In this document: in pieces, positions 29,096 to 39,340 of the stretch
Layout: each line of letters opens with the position of its first letter
Position numbering within the stretch: position 1 is the first letter of the stretch
NCBI RefSeq assembly: GCF_002847345.1
Contig: NZ_LXFV01000010.1
Span: forward strand, 62,001 to 126,000
Origin: Pectobacterium peruviense
GTDB lineage: Bacteria; Pseudomonadota; Gammaproteobacteria; Enterobacterales; Enterobacteriaceae
Direction: 5' to 3'
DNA: 64,000 bases
Position numbers and translations under genes: made by a program
Notes under the pieces: generated by a model
Seen by the model: only the letters and a program-made list of their open reading frames with translations
The model's database searches: none
Told to the model about the DNA's origin: nothing

Positions 29096-30811
29096 ATGTT
29101 TAGCTTAGACGCCATTCTGCAAGATCTTGTCCCGCATCGCCATACGCCACCTTGGCAGAAAACAGTTTTGCGTTCTCTGCTATTTGAAAATGAAATGCAG
29201 CAATTTGCGCGGCGTTACCCGTATTTGAAAGGATTGGATCTAGTCGAACAGATTCTTGATTACTTCAACTTCAATTGTGAAATGGTCGAGGGGGATTTAG
29301 AAAATATCCCCAGCCAAGGGCCAGTGGTGCTGGTTGCCAACCACCCGATTGGCTCGCTGGACGGTCTGGCGTTATTGCGCACCGTCGCCAGCGTCAGGCC
29401 CGATGTCCGTATCGTCGCCAGCCAACTGCTCTCTTATGTCGCCCCGCTCAAAAATCTGTTTTTTTCCGTCGATAACTTCAATAACCGTACCAAACGCCAG
29501 CAAATCAGCGCCATCCAGCAACATCTGGAAGGCGACGGCGCGATCATCGTATTCCCGGCAGGCGAGGTTTCACGCGTCAGCCTGCAAGGTATTCGTGATG
29601 GTCATTGGCACAACGGATTTATCCGCATGGCCAGCAAAGCGCGTGCGCCCGTAGTGCCCATCCATATCGGCGGACGCAATAGTACACTGTTCTATCTCTC
29701 CTCCATGGTTTATCGCCCGCTGTCCACCCTCCTGCTGGTCAGAGAAATGTTCGGCCAGCGCGGGCAAACGCTCAAGCTGCGTATCGGGGCCAGAATTCCT
29801 TATGCGTCCTGGAGCCAGGGTGAATGGAATGCCAACGATCTGGCAGCTCGCTTCCGGCGTCACGTTTATCGATTGGGACAAGGAAAGCCCGGCTGCTTTG
29901 CCGGTGAAAAACCCATTGCGCTGGCCGAAGACCGCGTGCTGCTGAAACGCGCGCTGTCAGCGTGTGAAACGCTGGGCACCACGCCGGATGGCAAAGTGGT
30001 CTATCTGTATCGTCGCGGTGAAGAAGATTATGTGCCGCTGTTGCGTGAACTCGGACGCCTGCGCGAAATCGCCTTCCGAGCGGTGGGCGAAGGCTCCGGT
30101 CAACGCCGCGATCTAGACAGCTATGATGATGACTACCTGCACCTGATCCTGTGGGACGACCGAGAACTGGAGATTGTGGGTGCCTATCGCTTCGTTTCGA
30201 CGGCAAACCTGATCGCCGAAAAAGGGAAAAGTGGGCTTTATAGTCACAGTCTGTTCCAGTACGGCGACGAAATGGATCCGATCCTGGCATCAGGCATTGA
30301 GCTAGGACGCAGCTTTATTCAACCTAAATACTGGGGTAAACGCGGGCTAGATTATCTCTGGCTGGGCATTGGTGCCTATCTGGCGCGTTATCCAGGACAC
30401 CGCTATCTGTTCGGCCCCGTATCGCTTTCCGGCACGTTGCCACCGCATGCACGCGATTTGCTGGTCGCCTTTTATCGCCTGCACTTCACGCCCGATCAGC
30501 CGCTGGCAACGTCGCGCCGCCCTTATCCGGCATCGCTGCCTGACGTACTGAAACAGTTTGAAGGAACGGACTACCAGCAAGATCTCACGCGGTTGAAAAG
30601 CATGCTCAGCAATATGGGATGCGCCATCCCGACGCTCTACAAGCAGTATTCGGAGCTGTGTGAACCGGGAGGCGTGCGGTTTATCGACTTCGGCATCGAT
30701 CCCGATTTCAATAACTGCATCGACGGTCTGGTGCTTGTCGACCTGCAACAGTTGAAAGAATCACGCTATCAGCGCTATATCGCCCCTTTTGTCAGTGATA
30801 AAGCCTCTTGA
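29096..30811 (+). CDS. olsF: Bifunctional acyltransferase fusion, ornithine lipid synthase OlsF type
   Basis: The 571-residue protein has two domains. Residues about 40-270 form a PlsC/lysophospholipid acyltransferase-like domain with the acyltransferase motif VANHPIGSLDG and IVFPAGEVSR. Residues about 290-560 form a GNAT-like OlsB/haemolysin-type N-acyltransferase domain (REIAFRAVGEG, DDDYLHLILWD, ELGRSFIQPKYW, YLFGPVSLSG, RFIDFGID). OlsF proteins of Gammaproteobacteria make ornithine lipids with both acyl steps in one chain. It probably acts at the inner membrane face and could supply phosphate-free lipids under phosphate limitation. It is monocistronic; upstream greB is divergent. Confidence 0.8.
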   Translation: MFSLDAILQDLVPHRHTPPWQKTVLRSLLFENEMQQFARRYPYLKGLDLVEQILDYFNFNCEMVEGDLENIPSQGPVVLVANHPIGSLDGLALLRTVASVRPDVRIVASQLLSYVAPLKNLFFSVDNFNNRTKRQQISAIQQHLEGDGAIIVFPAGEVSRVSLQGIRDGHWHNGFIRMASKARAPVVPIHIGGRNSTLFYLSSMVYRPLSTLLLVREMFGQRGQTLKLRIGARIPYASWSQGEWNANDLAARFRRHVYRLGQGKPGCFAGEKPIALAEDRVLLKRALSACETLGTTPDGKVVYLYRRGEEDYVPLLRELGRLREIAFRAVGEGSGQRRDLDSYDDDYLHLILWDDRELEIVGAYRFVSTANLIAEKGKSGLYSHSLFQYGDEMDPILASGIELGRSFIQPKYWGKRGLDYLWLGIGAYLARYPGHRYLFGPVSLSGTLPPHARDLLVAFYRLHFTPDQPLATSRRPYPASLPDVLKQFEGTDYQQDLTRLKSMLSNMGCAIPTLYKQYSELCEPGGVRFIDFGIDPDFNNCIDGLVLVDLQQLKESRYQRYIAPFVSDKAS

Positions 30812-30860
30812 TTGATCGGTGTGTTAGCTTGTTCATTAGCTAACGCACCACTCCCCTTCG

Positions 30861-30969
30861 TGCCAATCGCTTCAGAACCGAGATACACGGAGCGACCACG
30901 GGGCGAGGTTTCCCTGCGGGAACCTCATCCCCGTGTTTCTCCTAAAAACAGGCTTAAGTAACCTGTGTT
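30861..30969 (-). repeat. Dispersed hairpin element, copy 3 (inverted)
   Basis: On the minus strand this copy reads the core TTTTTAGGAGAAACACGG, then the main hairpin (arms CACGGGG 30897-30903 and CCCCGTG 30929-30935 on plus; GAGGTT / ACCTC inside) and the tail. A 5' hairpin ACAGG-9 nt-CCTGT lies at 30948-30966. The flanking repeats on plus are ACCACTCCCCTTCG (30847-30860) and ACCACTTCCCTTCG (30970-30983), one mismatch in 14. The rest of the olsF-chemoreceptor gap (to 31266) is AT-rich, with no recognised gene or site. Confidence 0.82.
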
Positions 30970-31266
30970 ACCACTTCCCTTCGCCTCTCTCATCACCGTT
31001 AGCCAATGTCGTAAAAATCCGCATTTTGCCTCTCAGATCACACATTTCATACGAAATCCCTCTCTCGGTAATTTACGTGATCAACTGAACGCTTTTTCTG
31101 CCAATATTAAAGATATTCTTATCTATAAGTTTTTAAATCCGGGAGTTATCGATGTATCCCGAAAATGCAAAACACAGCAATAAAACCTTGTCATTACTTG
31201 CATCGGTTACGATAGCAAGCCCCCTCCGTTATGCCTTCGTAGCATGTCAAAAAATTAAGGATGTTT

Positions 31267-32934
31267 ATGAATATGCTGAACAGAATCAAACTCGGTAACA
31301 TGTTGGGTATGGGATTTACTCTGGTTATCATCATCAGTTTGCTGGTGGCATTCTTCGGACGACTCCAGTTGGTTGGGCTGGGTAACGACATCAACCGGCT
31401 TTCCGGCACCACGTTAGCCAACATGCTACTTATTCAAGAGGTTAAAGCCGGTTTTGATGCCAATGCTCGTCTGATCCGTAACATCGCGATCAGCACCGAC
31501 CCTGCACAAATCAAGCAGGAAAAGCAGTTCGTCGATGAGCAAATTGCCCGCAATACCGCCAATTTGAAAAAGCTGGGGCAACAGCTGGATACCGAAGCAA
31601 CCAGCGCGCTGTTGAAGCAGTTTCAAGACACCCGCCCGCCGTACCTTGCCGCCTTTTTGAAAGCCATGGAGCTGGTGCAATCCACCGATCCACAACTGCG
31701 TCTGCAGGGTAACACCATTATTCTTAATGAGATGCAACCTGCGCAAAACGCACTGTTCAAAGTGCTGGACGCGATGATGGCCTCGCAACAGCAGGATACC
31801 AACGAGATTGTCAGCCACGCACAGCATAGCGCGCAATCCGGCAGCGTCATCATGCTGGTTCTCTCCCTTGCCGCCACAGCAATGGCCGCCGTCGTAGCAT
31901 GGCTAATTACCCGCACGTTAAAAAACCAGCTGGGTGGTGAACCACTTTATGCGACCCACATTGCCCGGCAGGTAGCCGATGGCGATCTGGCTGTCGATAT
32001 CAACATCAAACCAGACGACCACAGCAGCCTGCTAGCCACCATGCATCACATGAGTCATAACCTAGGCGATATCGTCGAACAGGTACGGCAGAGCAGCGAA
32101 GCTATCGCTTCTGGCTCTAGCCAAATCGAGGCAGGCAGCGAAAATCTCAGCCAACGCACGGAAGAACAAGCCGCCAGTTTGCAGCAAACCGCCGCGTCTA
32201 TGGAGCAGATGAGTCAGGCAATTCGTCAGAATGCAGATACCGTGCGCAACGCCACCCGTCTCGCCAGCCAAACCAGCGAAACAGCAACGAAAGGCGGCGA
32301 GGCGCTCGGAGACATGGTTATTACGATGAAAGAGATCTCCACCAGTTCGCACAAAATCCGAGACATCATTAGCGTCATTGATGGCATCGCTTTCCAGACC
32401 AATATTCTGGCGCTGAATGCGGCGGTCGAAGCCGCTCGTGCTGGCGAACAAGGTCGCGGTTTCGCCGTAGTAGCAGGGGAAGTCCGTTCACTGGCACAGC
32501 GCTCCGCCTCCGCGGCCAAAGAGATCGCCGTACTGATCAACACCAGCGTCGAGAAAGTAGAAGCAGGGAATCGTCTGGTCGAAGACACTGGCAGCACCAT
32601 TGATGAACTGGTACGTCAGGCGCGCAGTGTGGCGGATTTAATCAGCGAGATCGGAACGACCACGCAGGAGCAAGAATCCGGCATTTCACAAATCCATGAT
32701 GCAGTGAACCAGCTCGATCAGGTCACCCAGCAGAACGCGACGCTGGTTGAAGAGTCCGCCAATGCGGCAACCAGCTTGCGCGAACAGTCATCCCATCTGG
32801 TGACGCTCATGAACCATTTCCACCTGCGCGGCACGCCAACAGCACGCCCCGCGCCGATGGCGAAGAAAGCGCAACCAACCCGCTTAGCGCTTGCTCCGGT
32901 CGGCAACACGCAGGATAACTGGGAAAAATTCTAA
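31267..32934 (+). CDS. Methyl-accepting chemotaxis protein with C-terminal NWEKF
   Basis: About 555 residues: TM1 near residues 8-30, a four-helix-bundle-like periplasmic domain to about 185, TM2 near 190-212, HAMP, then the cytoplasmic signalling coiled coil. The hairpin tip [33 protein letters not shown] is typical (read here in parts) and methylation-type Glu/Gln sites are present. The protein ends in NWEKF, close to the NWETF pentapeptide that tethers CheR and CheB in high-abundance receptors. The ligand is unknown. Start chosen at 31267 (MNMLNR), 5 bp after AAGGA, rather than the ATG at 31261. A hairpin follows the stop codon. Confidence 0.93.
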   Translation: MNMLNRIKLGNMLGMGFTLVIIISLLVAFFGRLQLVGLGNDINRLSGTTLANMLLIQEVKAGFDANARLIRNIAISTDPAQIKQEKQFVDEQIARNTANLKKLGQQLDTEATSALLKQFQDTRPPYLAAFLKAMELVQSTDPQLRLQGNTIILNEMQPAQNALFKVLDAMMASQQQDTNEIVSHAQHSAQSGSVIMLVLSLAATAMAAVVAWLITRTLKNQLGGEPLYATHIARQVADGDLAVDINIKPDDHSSLLATMHHMSHNLGDIVEQVRQSSEAIASGSSQIEAGSENLSQRTEEQAASLQQTAASMEQMSQAIRQNADTVRNATRLASQTSETATKGGEALGDMVITMKEISTSSHKIRDIISVIDGIAFQTNILALNAAVEAARAGEQGRGFAVVAGEVRSLAQRSASAAKEIAVLINTSVEKVEAGNRLVEDTGSTIDELVRQARSVADLISEIGTTTQEQESGISQIHDAVNQLDQVTQQNATLVEESANAATSLREQSSHLVTLMNHFHLRGTPTARPAPMAKKAQPTRLALAPVGNTQDNWEKF

Positions 32935-32945
32935 CGTATTTCCCC

Positions 32946-32980
32946 TGCCCCTGATGCCGCAGCACTAGGCATCAGGGGCA
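32946..32980. terminator. Strong hairpin between chemoreceptor and citrate synthase genes
   Basis: A perfect 13-bp stem, TGCCCCTGATGCC (32946-32958) and GGCATCAGGGGCA (32968-32980), separates the convergent genes. There is no clear T-run on either side, so it may act as a transcript-end stabiliser or weak bidirectional terminator. Confidence 0.7.
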
Positions 32981-33027
32981 ATCGTATTCGTCCTTTATGT
33001 GAGAAGCATTATTCCTTTTAAAAGGTA

Positions 33028-34311
33028 TTATCCCTTCGGAGAAGAATAGTCCCGACGCGGCTGTCCGGTATAAATTTGGCGTGGGCGATAGATGCTGATT
33101 TCCTGCTGCTTGTGCATTTCATCCCAATGCGCGACCCAACCAATCGTCCTGCCAACGGTAGAAATGACGGTAAACATCGACGGCGGCAGCCCCATCGCTT
33201 TCAGGATGACGGAGGTATAGAAATCGACGCTCGGGTAGAGTTTATTCTCCAGAAAATACGCATCGGTCATGGCGATATGTTCCAGCTCCATCGCCACCTG
33301 TAACAGGCTGTCTTCCGTGCCCAATTCATTCAGCACTTCGTAACAGGTTTTGCGCAGAATCGCCGCGCGTGGATCGAAATGCTGATAGATCGAGTTACCA
33401 AATCCCATCAGACGGAATGAATCACAACGGTCTTTCGCACGCCGAACAAACTCAGGAATGCGGTCAACCGTTTTAATCTCTTCCAGCATGCGCATGCAGG
33501 CTTCATTCGCCCCGCCGTGCAGCGGCCCCCACATCGACGCCAGTCCAGCCGCAATGCAGGCAAACGGGTTCGCGCCGGAAGAACCAGACGCTCTAACCGC
33601 CATGGTGGACGGGCATTGACCGTGATCGGCATGCAGAATCAGGATGCGGTTCATCGCCCGTTCCAACACCGGATTCACTTCATACTTCTCTGCTGGAATC
33701 GAAAACAGCATGTGCAGGAAGTTGCCGGTATAAGAGAGAGAATTGCGAGGATATACGGACGGCTGCTCAATGGAATATTTGTAGCACATCGCAGCCAGCG
33801 TCGGCATTTTCGACAGCAGTCGCACCGCCGCCAGCTCGCGGTGTTCCGCGTTATCGATATCCAGGACATCGTGATAGAACGCGGCCAGCGCGCCAACGAC
33901 TGCACACATCAGCGCCATCGGATGGGAATCACGACGAAAGCCGCTGAACATCCGGGCAATTTGCTCATGAACCAGTGTATGACGGGTGATGTTGTCAGCA
34001 AATTTCGCGTACGCCTCCGGTGAAGGCGCATCGCCGTGCAGCAGGATGTAACAGACCTCAGTAAAGTCGCACTGCTCGGCAAGCTGTTCGACAGGGAAGC
34101 CACGATGCAGCAGCACGCTATTCGCTGCATCAATATAGGTAATCGCCGACTCACATCCTGCCGTATTGGCAAAACCGGGGTCATAGCTGCACAACCCGTG
34201 TTCACCGAGTGGACGAATATCCACAGCCGCTTTCCCCAGTACGCCGGAACGCATTTCCAGCGCAATACTTGCCTGCCCTTCTGCCGTCAACGTGGACGTT
34301 CTGACTGTCAT
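33028..34311 (-). CDS. Citrate synthase paralogue (type II) with altered catalytic histidine
   Basis: The 427-residue protein aligns end to end with E. coli GltA (also 427 residues). It keeps the oxaloacetate/acetyl-CoA site His in [11 protein letters not shown] (His265), DPRA (Arg) and VDFYTS (Asp363). The conserved LMGFGHRVYK, however, reads [10 protein letters not shown]: the His (306 counting Met; H305 in mature GltA) is Asn and the next Arg is Ser. The HADHEQNAST block reads [10 protein letters not shown]. So it is a diverged paralogue whose citrate synthase activity is doubtful; methylcitrate or another condensation, or a regulatory role, is possible. It is not in the usual gltA-sdh context. 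Start behind GGAGAAAGGTTC. Confidence 0.88.
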   Translation of the reverse strand: MTVRTSTLTAEGQASIALEMRSGVLGKAAVDIRPLGEHGLCSYDPGFANTAGCESAITYIDAANSVLLHRGFPVEQLAEQCDFTEVCYILLHGDAPSPEAYAKFADNITRHTLVHEQIARMFSGFRRDSHPMALMCAVVGALAAFYHDVLDIDNAEHRELAAVRLLSKMPTLAAMCYKYSIEQPSVYPRNSLSYTGNFLHMLFSIPAEKYEVNPVLERAMNRILILHADHGQCPSTMAVRASGSSGANPFACIAAGLASMWGPLHGGANEACMRMLEEIKTVDRIPEFVRRAKDRCDSFRLMGFGNSIYQHFDPRAAILRKTCYEVLNELGTEDSLLQVAMELEHIAMTDAYFLENKLYPSVDFYTSVILKAMGLPPSMFTVISTVGRTIGWVAHWDEMHKQQEISIYRPRQIYTGQPRRDYSSPKG

Positions 34312-34661
34312 GAACCTTTCTCCTGCCCGAATAATGATGTTGTCCCGTCCGCTCTCACGGGCTTTGGATAGGTAATCCCGTGCTACACGCCCAGATTAAA
34401 ACGACACTCAATTTATAAAGAAACAAGCCAACGTATTTCATACGCTAAAATCGTAAGTGGGTTGCAAGAATCTGACGGAATATTGATTTAGATAAAGATT
34501 GTTGCGCAGAATAGCATCGTTATCGTCCTCGCTTTCCAGACAGTGGCGGCTGGCATTTTGCACGCTCAATCCGTATAACTGTCCTCACTGGTTTACTCTA
34601 CGACTTATTTATTCCACTACTTATTTACTCCACTAACTTGATGACGACTGATATCAGACCT
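34312..34661. other. Divergent promoter region between citrate synthase paralogue and tex
   Basis: These 350 bp separate divergent genes and must contain both promoters. The middle (34390-34500) is AT-rich. Short direct repeats of the type TTTACTC / TTATTTATTCCACTAC occur at 34592-34633. No operator or small gene could be supported. Confidence 0.5.
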
Positions 34662-36995
34662 ATGAATGATTCATTAAGCCAACTTATCGCCAGCGAATTG
34701 CAGGCGCGCACGGAGCAGGTAGACGCCGCAGTCCGCCTGCTGGACGAAGGAAATACCGTCCCTTTTATCGCCCGTTACCGTAAAGAAGTGACCGGCGGGC
34801 TGGATGACACCCAACTGCGCCAGCTCGAAACGCGCCTCGGTTACCTGCGTGAGCTGGAAGATCGGCGCCAGACTATTCTGAAATCCATCGACGAGCAGGG
34901 GAAGTTAACCGCACAGCTCGCTACCGCCATTAACGGCACGCTGAGCAAAACCGAGCTGGAAGATCTCTACCTGCCGTATAAACCTAAACGCCGCACGCGT
35001 GGACAAATCGCGATTGAAGCCGGTCTGGAGCCGTTGGCCGACGGCCTCTGGCAAGACCCAAGCCAGGAGCCGGAGCTGACGGCACAGACCTATGTCGATG
35101 CAGAGAAAGGCGTGGCAGACGTGAAGGCGGCGCTGGACGGCGCACGTTACATCCTGATGGAACGCTTTGCCGAAGACGCAACGCTGCTGGCAAAAGTGCG
35201 TCATTATCTGTGGAAAAACGCGCATCTGGTTTCCCGCGTCGTAGAAGGAAAAGAAGAAGAAGGCGCGAAGTTCCGCGACTATTTCGATCATCACGAACCG
35301 ATTGCTCAGGTGCCTTCACACCGCGCTCTGGCAATGTTCCGTGGGCGTAACGAAGGCGTATTACAACTGGCGTTGAACGCCGATCCACAGCACGAAGAAG
35401 CCCCGCGTGAGAGTTACTGCGAACAGATTATTATCGACCATCTGAATCTGCGGCTAGGCAATGCGGCAGCAGACAGCTGGCGACGCACCGTCATTAGCTG
35501 GACGTGGCGCATCAAAGTGCTGCTGCACCTTGAAACCGAGTTAATGGGCAGCGTGCGTGAAAAGGCCGAAGACGAAGCGATCAACGTCTTTGCCCGTAAC
35601 ATGCATGACCTGCTGATGGCCGCGCCTGCGGGCATGCGCGCCACCATGGGTCTCGATCCGGGTCTGCGTACGGGCGTAAAAGTCGCGGTAGTGGATGCCA
35701 CTGGCAAGCTGGTCGCGACCGACACCATTTATCCGCATACCGGTCAGGCAGCGAAAGCCGCTCCGATCATCGCCGCACTGTGCCTCAAACATCAGGTTGA
35801 GCTGGTGGCGATTGGTAACGGCACCGCATCGCGTGAAACCGAGCGCTTCTTCCTCGACACACAAAAACAGTTCCCAGATATCAACGCGCAGAAAGTGATC
35901 GTCAGTGAGGCCGGTGCGTCGGTGTACTCTGCGTCCGAACTGGCTGCGCTGGAATTCCCCGATCTGGATGTGTCACTGCGCGGTGCGGTATCTATCGCCC
36001 GTCGTTTGCAGGATCCGCTGGCGGAACTGGTGAAGATCGATCCAAAATCCATCGGTGTTGGCCAGTATCAGCATGACGTGAGCCAGAGCCAGCTCGCGAA
36101 GAAACTGGATGCGGTGGTCGAGGACTGCGTAAACGCCGTCGGCGTTGACCTGAATACCGCGTCCGTGGCGCTGTTAACACGTGTTGCAGGGCTGACGCGC
36201 ATGATGGCGCAAAATATTGTGACCTGGCGTGATGAGAATGGCCGCTTCCACAACCGCGAACAGCTGCTGAAAGTCAGCCGTCTGGGGCCAAAAGCCTTTG
36301 AACAGTGTGCGGGCTTCCTGCGTATCAACCACGGCAATAACCCACTGGATGCCTCTACCGTTCACCCTGAAGCCTATCCGATCGTGGAGCGCATTCTGGC
36401 CGCGACCGAACAGGCGTTGCAGGAGTTAATGGGGAATCCAACCGCGCTGCGTAACCTGAAACCATCGGATTTCACCGATGAACGTTTCGGCGTACCGACG
36501 GTGACTGACATCATCAAAGAGCTGGAAAAACCGGGTCGCGATCCGCGTCCTGAATTCAAAACAGCTAGCTTCGCTGATGGCGTAGAAACCTTGAAAGATC
36601 TGCTACCGGGCATGATTCTGGAAGGTGCGGTCACCAACGTCACCAACTTTGGCGCGTTTGTCGATATCGGTGTCCATCAGGATGGCTTGGTACACATTTC
36701 ATCACTGGCCGATCATTTCGTCGACGATCCACATAAAGTGGTGAAAGCTGGCGACATCGTGAAAGTGAAAGTGATGGAAGTAGATCTGCAACGTAAGCGT
36801 ATCGCGCTGACCATGCGACTTGATGAACAGCCGGGCGACACTGCATCACGTCGTGGCGGTGGCAATACACGTGGTGATAGCAATACCTCACAGCGTCAGC
36901 CAGCCGGTAAATCACGTCCTCGTCCGGCCAGCGCACCAACCTCAGGCAATAGCGCGATGGGCGACGCCCTAGCCGCGGCATTTAAAAAACGTTAA
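34662..36995 (+). CDS. tex: Tex, S1-domain nucleic-acid-binding transcription accessory protein
   Basis: About 777 residues, nearly colinear with E. coli YhgF/Tex. The N-terminal helical domain carries [17 protein letters not shown] and [16 protein letters not shown]. The YqgF-like RNase fold shows [20 protein letters not shown], followed by helix-hairpin-helix elements ([18 protein letters not shown]) and a C-terminal S1 domain ([17 protein letters not shown]). Tex binds nucleic acid and influences transcription. The start at 34662 (MNDSLSQ) matches family starts but lacks a clear ribosome site; the frame opens at 34638. In E. coli feoABC follows; here an IclR gene and pectin genes follow. 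Confidence 0.96.
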   Translation: MNDSLSQLIASELQARTEQVDAAVRLLDEGNTVPFIARYRKEVTGGLDDTQLRQLETRLGYLRELEDRRQTILKSIDEQGKLTAQLATAINGTLSKTELEDLYLPYKPKRRTRGQIAIEAGLEPLADGLWQDPSQEPELTAQTYVDAEKGVADVKAALDGARYILMERFAEDATLLAKVRHYLWKNAHLVSRVVEGKEEEGAKFRDYFDHHEPIAQVPSHRALAMFRGRNEGVLQLALNADPQHEEAPRESYCEQIIIDHLNLRLGNAAADSWRRTVISWTWRIKVLLHLETELMGSVREKAEDEAINVFARNMHDLLMAAPAGMRATMGLDPGLRTGVKVAVVDATGKLVATDTIYPHTGQAAKAAPIIAALCLKHQVELVAIGNGTASRETERFFLDTQKQFPDINAQKVIVSEAGASVYSASELAALEFPDLDVSLRGAVSIARRLQDPLAELVKIDPKSIGVGQYQHDVSQSQLAKKLDAVVEDCVNAVGVDLNTASVALLTRVAGLTRMMAQNIVTWRDENGRFHNREQLLKVSRLGPKAFEQCAGFLRINHGNNPLDASTVHPEAYPIVERILAATEQALQELMGNPTALRNLKPSDFTDERFGVPTVTDIIKELEKPGRDPRPEFKTASFADGVETLKDLLPGMILEGAVTNVTNFGAFVDIGVHQDGLVHISSLADHFVDDPHKVVKAGDIVKVKVMEVDLQRKRIALTMRLDEQPGDTASRRGGGNTRGDSNTSQRQPAGKSRPRPASAPTSGNSAMGDALAAAFKKR

Positions 36996-37016
36996 TCACC
37001 GTTCTGTCATTATTTA

Positions 37017-37056
37017 AAAGATCCCTGACCTTGTGAAAACGAGTTCAGGGATCTTT
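37017..37056 (+). terminator. Terminator of tex
   Basis: The inverted repeat AAAGATCCCTGA (37017-37028) / TCAGGGATCTTT (37045-37056) begins 21 bp after the tex stop codon. The T-tract is short, so it is probably a moderate terminator. Confidence 0.75.
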
Positions 37057-37181
37057 CCTGCCAAAATATCGCTATTCTGTTTCCCTAATAAAACTCAGTT
37101 TCATTTATATTGAAATACTCAATCAATTTACGATTAATTTGTGATCTGTATCTAGGTAAATAAATTACCGTTGCGTTATTA

Positions 37182-37221
37182 TTGTTCTATATAGGAAACC
37201 GTGGTTTTACATATAGAACAA
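37182..37221. promoter_or_regulatory. Large inverted repeat abutting the IclR-type regulator start: probable operator
   Basis: Perfect 10-bp arms TTGTTCTATA (37182-37191) and TATAGAACAA (37212-37221) are separated by 20 bp that itself contains a near-palindrome (GGAAACC-GT-GGTTTTAC). The right arm ends one base before the regulator's ATG and covers the place where a ribosome site should be. This is the geometry of an autoregulatory operator; the binding protein is inferred to be the adjacent IclR-family regulator. Confidence 0.65.
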
Positions 37222-37222
37222 C

Positions 37223-38011
37223 ATGAATATATTCCGACAGCTCGAACACAGTAAAGCGCCAGCAGCAGTCCGTTTAGTGATGGTTATTGACTACATTGCC
37301 AAACGTGACGAAGCCAGCTTCACTGAAATTTGCACTGATTTGTCTATACCCAAAAGCAGCGTACATCATCTATTGGAAGTGCTAGTGGTAACGCAACTGT
37401 TACGCCAGCGCGCTGATGGACGTTATGTTTTGGGGCTGAGACTATTTGAGCTGGGCGGTCTGGTAATAAAGAATATTGACCTGCGTAAAGACACCATTAA
37501 CTTTATGCATGAGCTGGTCAAAGAGACAGAGTTGACCTGCCATCTTGGTATTATGGACGGCGACAACGGTTTCTTCCTGAGTAAAGTGGAATCGCCCAAG
37601 GCCATCGTAAAAACATCCTGGGAAGGGAAGAAAATTGTATTTAACCGTATGTCTCTGGGAAAAGTGCTCGTGGCTTGGTTGCCGCAGGAAAGAATTGAAT
37701 CGTTGATTGCCGATTGTACCTTTGAGTATTTAACACCCCGGACGATTACCAATAAAGAAGATTTCCTGCAACACCTGAAAACCGTCAAGGAACAGGGCTG
37801 GGCAATAGACGACGGCGAAGATATAGAAGAAATCTGCTGCATGGCCGCGCCGATTTTTAACCAAAATGGCGACGTCATTGCTGCTATCGGCGTTAACGGT
37901 ATGCAATCGCAATATGCTAACGGAAAAAAAGAGAAGCATCTGGCAAGCCTGATTAAAACCAGCAAAGCTATCACCGCACATATCAACAGTCGGAATATTG
38001 ATATTAAATAA
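37223..38011 (+). CDS. IclR-family transcriptional regulator, local to kdgT-kduI
   Basis: The 262-residue protein has an N-terminal winged helix-turn-helix (residues about 15-75, DLSIPKSSVHHLLEVLVVTQLL) and a C-terminal effector-binding IclR domain (LVKETELTCHLGIMDG, SLGKVLVAWLP, GWAIDDGEDIEEICCMAAPIF, IAAIGVNGM). It differs from the global pectinolysis repressor KdgR, although that is the same family, so it is a second IclR member. The placement upstream of kdgT and kduI suggests it senses a pectin-derived keto-sugar and controls these genes. No Shine-Dalgarno is visible; the start is overlapped by a large palindrome. Confidence 0.88.
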   Translation: MNIFRQLEHSKAPAAVRLVMVIDYIAKRDEASFTEICTDLSIPKSSVHHLLEVLVVTQLLRQRADGRYVLGLRLFELGGLVIKNIDLRKDTINFMHELVKETELTCHLGIMDGDNGFFLSKVESPKAIVKTSWEGKKIVFNRMSLGKVLVAWLPQERIESLIADCTFEYLTPRTITNKEDFLQHLKTVKEQGWAIDDGEDIEEICCMAAPIFNQNGDVIAAIGVNGMQSQYANGKKEKHLASLIKTSKAITAHINSRNIDIK

Positions 38012-38372
38012 TATATTTCACTTAAATAGACATGGTGAATTTCAATTCATAATTAATTGAAATTCGCATAGCAATAGTCATGAAAATATCAGCGTGACGG
38101 ATACGTCACGATATAATTACCTGTAAAAGCTAGCCAAGCATTACGGGAAGGCTTTCCATCACCAAAATACAGAAAGAACGCATAAACATTACGGTTAAGA
38201 AAAACATTAACGATCAACTTTATAATAAGGATGACCATCTTCAATAATTAATTAAATTGGGTAATAACACCTTAGTTATTATTCCCCTCTGTTTATTACT
38301 TTATACAAACAATCTCTCTGTCTTTATTGACGGTGGGCTGAACATATTCCTATTTTTACGATGAGAAATTTT
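38012..38372. other. 361-bp AT-rich leader of kdgT with three inverted repeats
   Basis: Contains GAATTTCAATT (38037-38047) / AATTGAAATTC (38055-38065), CGTGACG (38093-38099) / CGTCACG (38104-38110), and a small hairpin AATAAC-6 nt-GTTATT near 38272-38289. The first may end the regulator transcript or serve as an operator; the second resembles a compact operator. No clear KdgR box (GAAA-N6-TTTC type) was found. The region is strongly AT-rich. Confidence 0.55.
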
Positions 38373-39329
38373 ATGAAAATCAAACAAGCTATTGATAAAA
38401 TCCCTGGGGGATTAATGCTGGTCCCGCTCTTTTTGGGCGCGTTCTGTAATACCTTTACGCCGGGGGCTGGGAAATATTTAGGTTCTTTCAGCAACGGTCT
38501 TATTACTGGTACTATCCCTATTCTGGCAGTCTGGTTTTTCTGCATGGGCGCATCCATTGAGCTTAAAGCGACAGGAACGATGCTGAAAAAATCAGGCGTT
38601 CTGGTAGTGACAAAACTCGCTACGGCCTGGGTTGTTGCACTGTTCGCGGGTACATTCTTGCCAGGAGACGGTATCCAAAATGGTTTGCTGGCTGGGATCT
38701 CCGTTCTTGCGCTGGTCGCAGCAATGGACATGACTAACGGTGGTTTGTACGCCGCATTGATGAACCAATACGGTTCGAAAGAAGAAGCCGGTGCCTTCGT
38801 GCTGATGTCTCTGGAATCGGGTCCGTTGATGACGATGGTCATTCTGGGTGCCAGCGGTATCGCTACTTTTGAACCTCAGTTATTTGTCGGTGCCGTACTG
38901 CCTTTCCTGATTGGTTTTACGCTGGGCAACCTGGACCCGGACTTGAGAAAGCTGTTCGGCAATTCAGTACAAACGCTGATCCCTTTCTTCGCCTTTGCGC
39001 TAGGCAACACCATTAACTTATCGGTGATCCTCCAAACGGGCTTCGCAGGTATCTTCCTCGGCGTATTGGTGATTATTGTTACCGGTATTCCATTGATTAT
39101 CGCGGATAAATTTATCGGCGGCGGTAATGGAACCGCAGGCGTGGCCGCATCCAGCAGCGCAGGTGCCGCCGTCGCCACTCCCCTTCTGATCGCGAATATG
39201 GCTCCAGAGTTCGCGCCAGTCGCTCAACAGGCGACAGCGTTAGTCGCCACCAGCGTCATTGTGACGTCAGTATTGGTGCCCATCATTACGGCATTATGGG
39301 CAAAACGCTTTTCACCTAAACACGCATAG
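38373..39329 (+). CDS. kdgT: KdgT, 2-keto-3-deoxygluconate permease
   Basis: The 318-residue inner membrane proton symporter has about ten membrane segments and is highly similar to E. coli Kdg[61 protein letters not shown] and [18 protein letters not shown]. It imports 2-keto-3-deoxygluconate, the end product of pectate and polygalacturonate breakdown. I take the start at 38373 (MKIKQAIDK), preceded by GATGAG; an ATG four codons upstream is also in frame. kduI follows after 11 bp, so the two are one operon. Confidence 0.96.
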   Translation: MKIKQAIDKIPGGLMLVPLFLGAFCNTFTPGAGKYLGSFSNGLITGTIPILAVWFFCMGASIELKATGTMLKKSGVLVVTKLATAWVVALFAGTFLPGDGIQNGLLAGISVLALVAAMDMTNGGLYAALMNQYGSKEEAGAFVLMSLESGPLMTMVILGASGIATFEPQLFVGAVLPFLIGFTLGNLDPDLRKLFGNSVQTLIPFFAFALGNTINLSVILQTGFAGIFLGVLVIIVTGIPLIIADKFIGGGNGTAGVAASSSAGAAVATPLLIANMAPEFAPVAQQATALVATSVIVTSVLVPIITALWAKRFSPKHA

Positions 39330-39340
39330 AAGGTAACAGA

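Noticed and set aside
37223-38011. The global pectinolysis repressor KdgR itself
   Set aside because: N-terminal and effector-domain sequences clearly differ from KdgR as known in soft-rot bacteria; only the family is shared.
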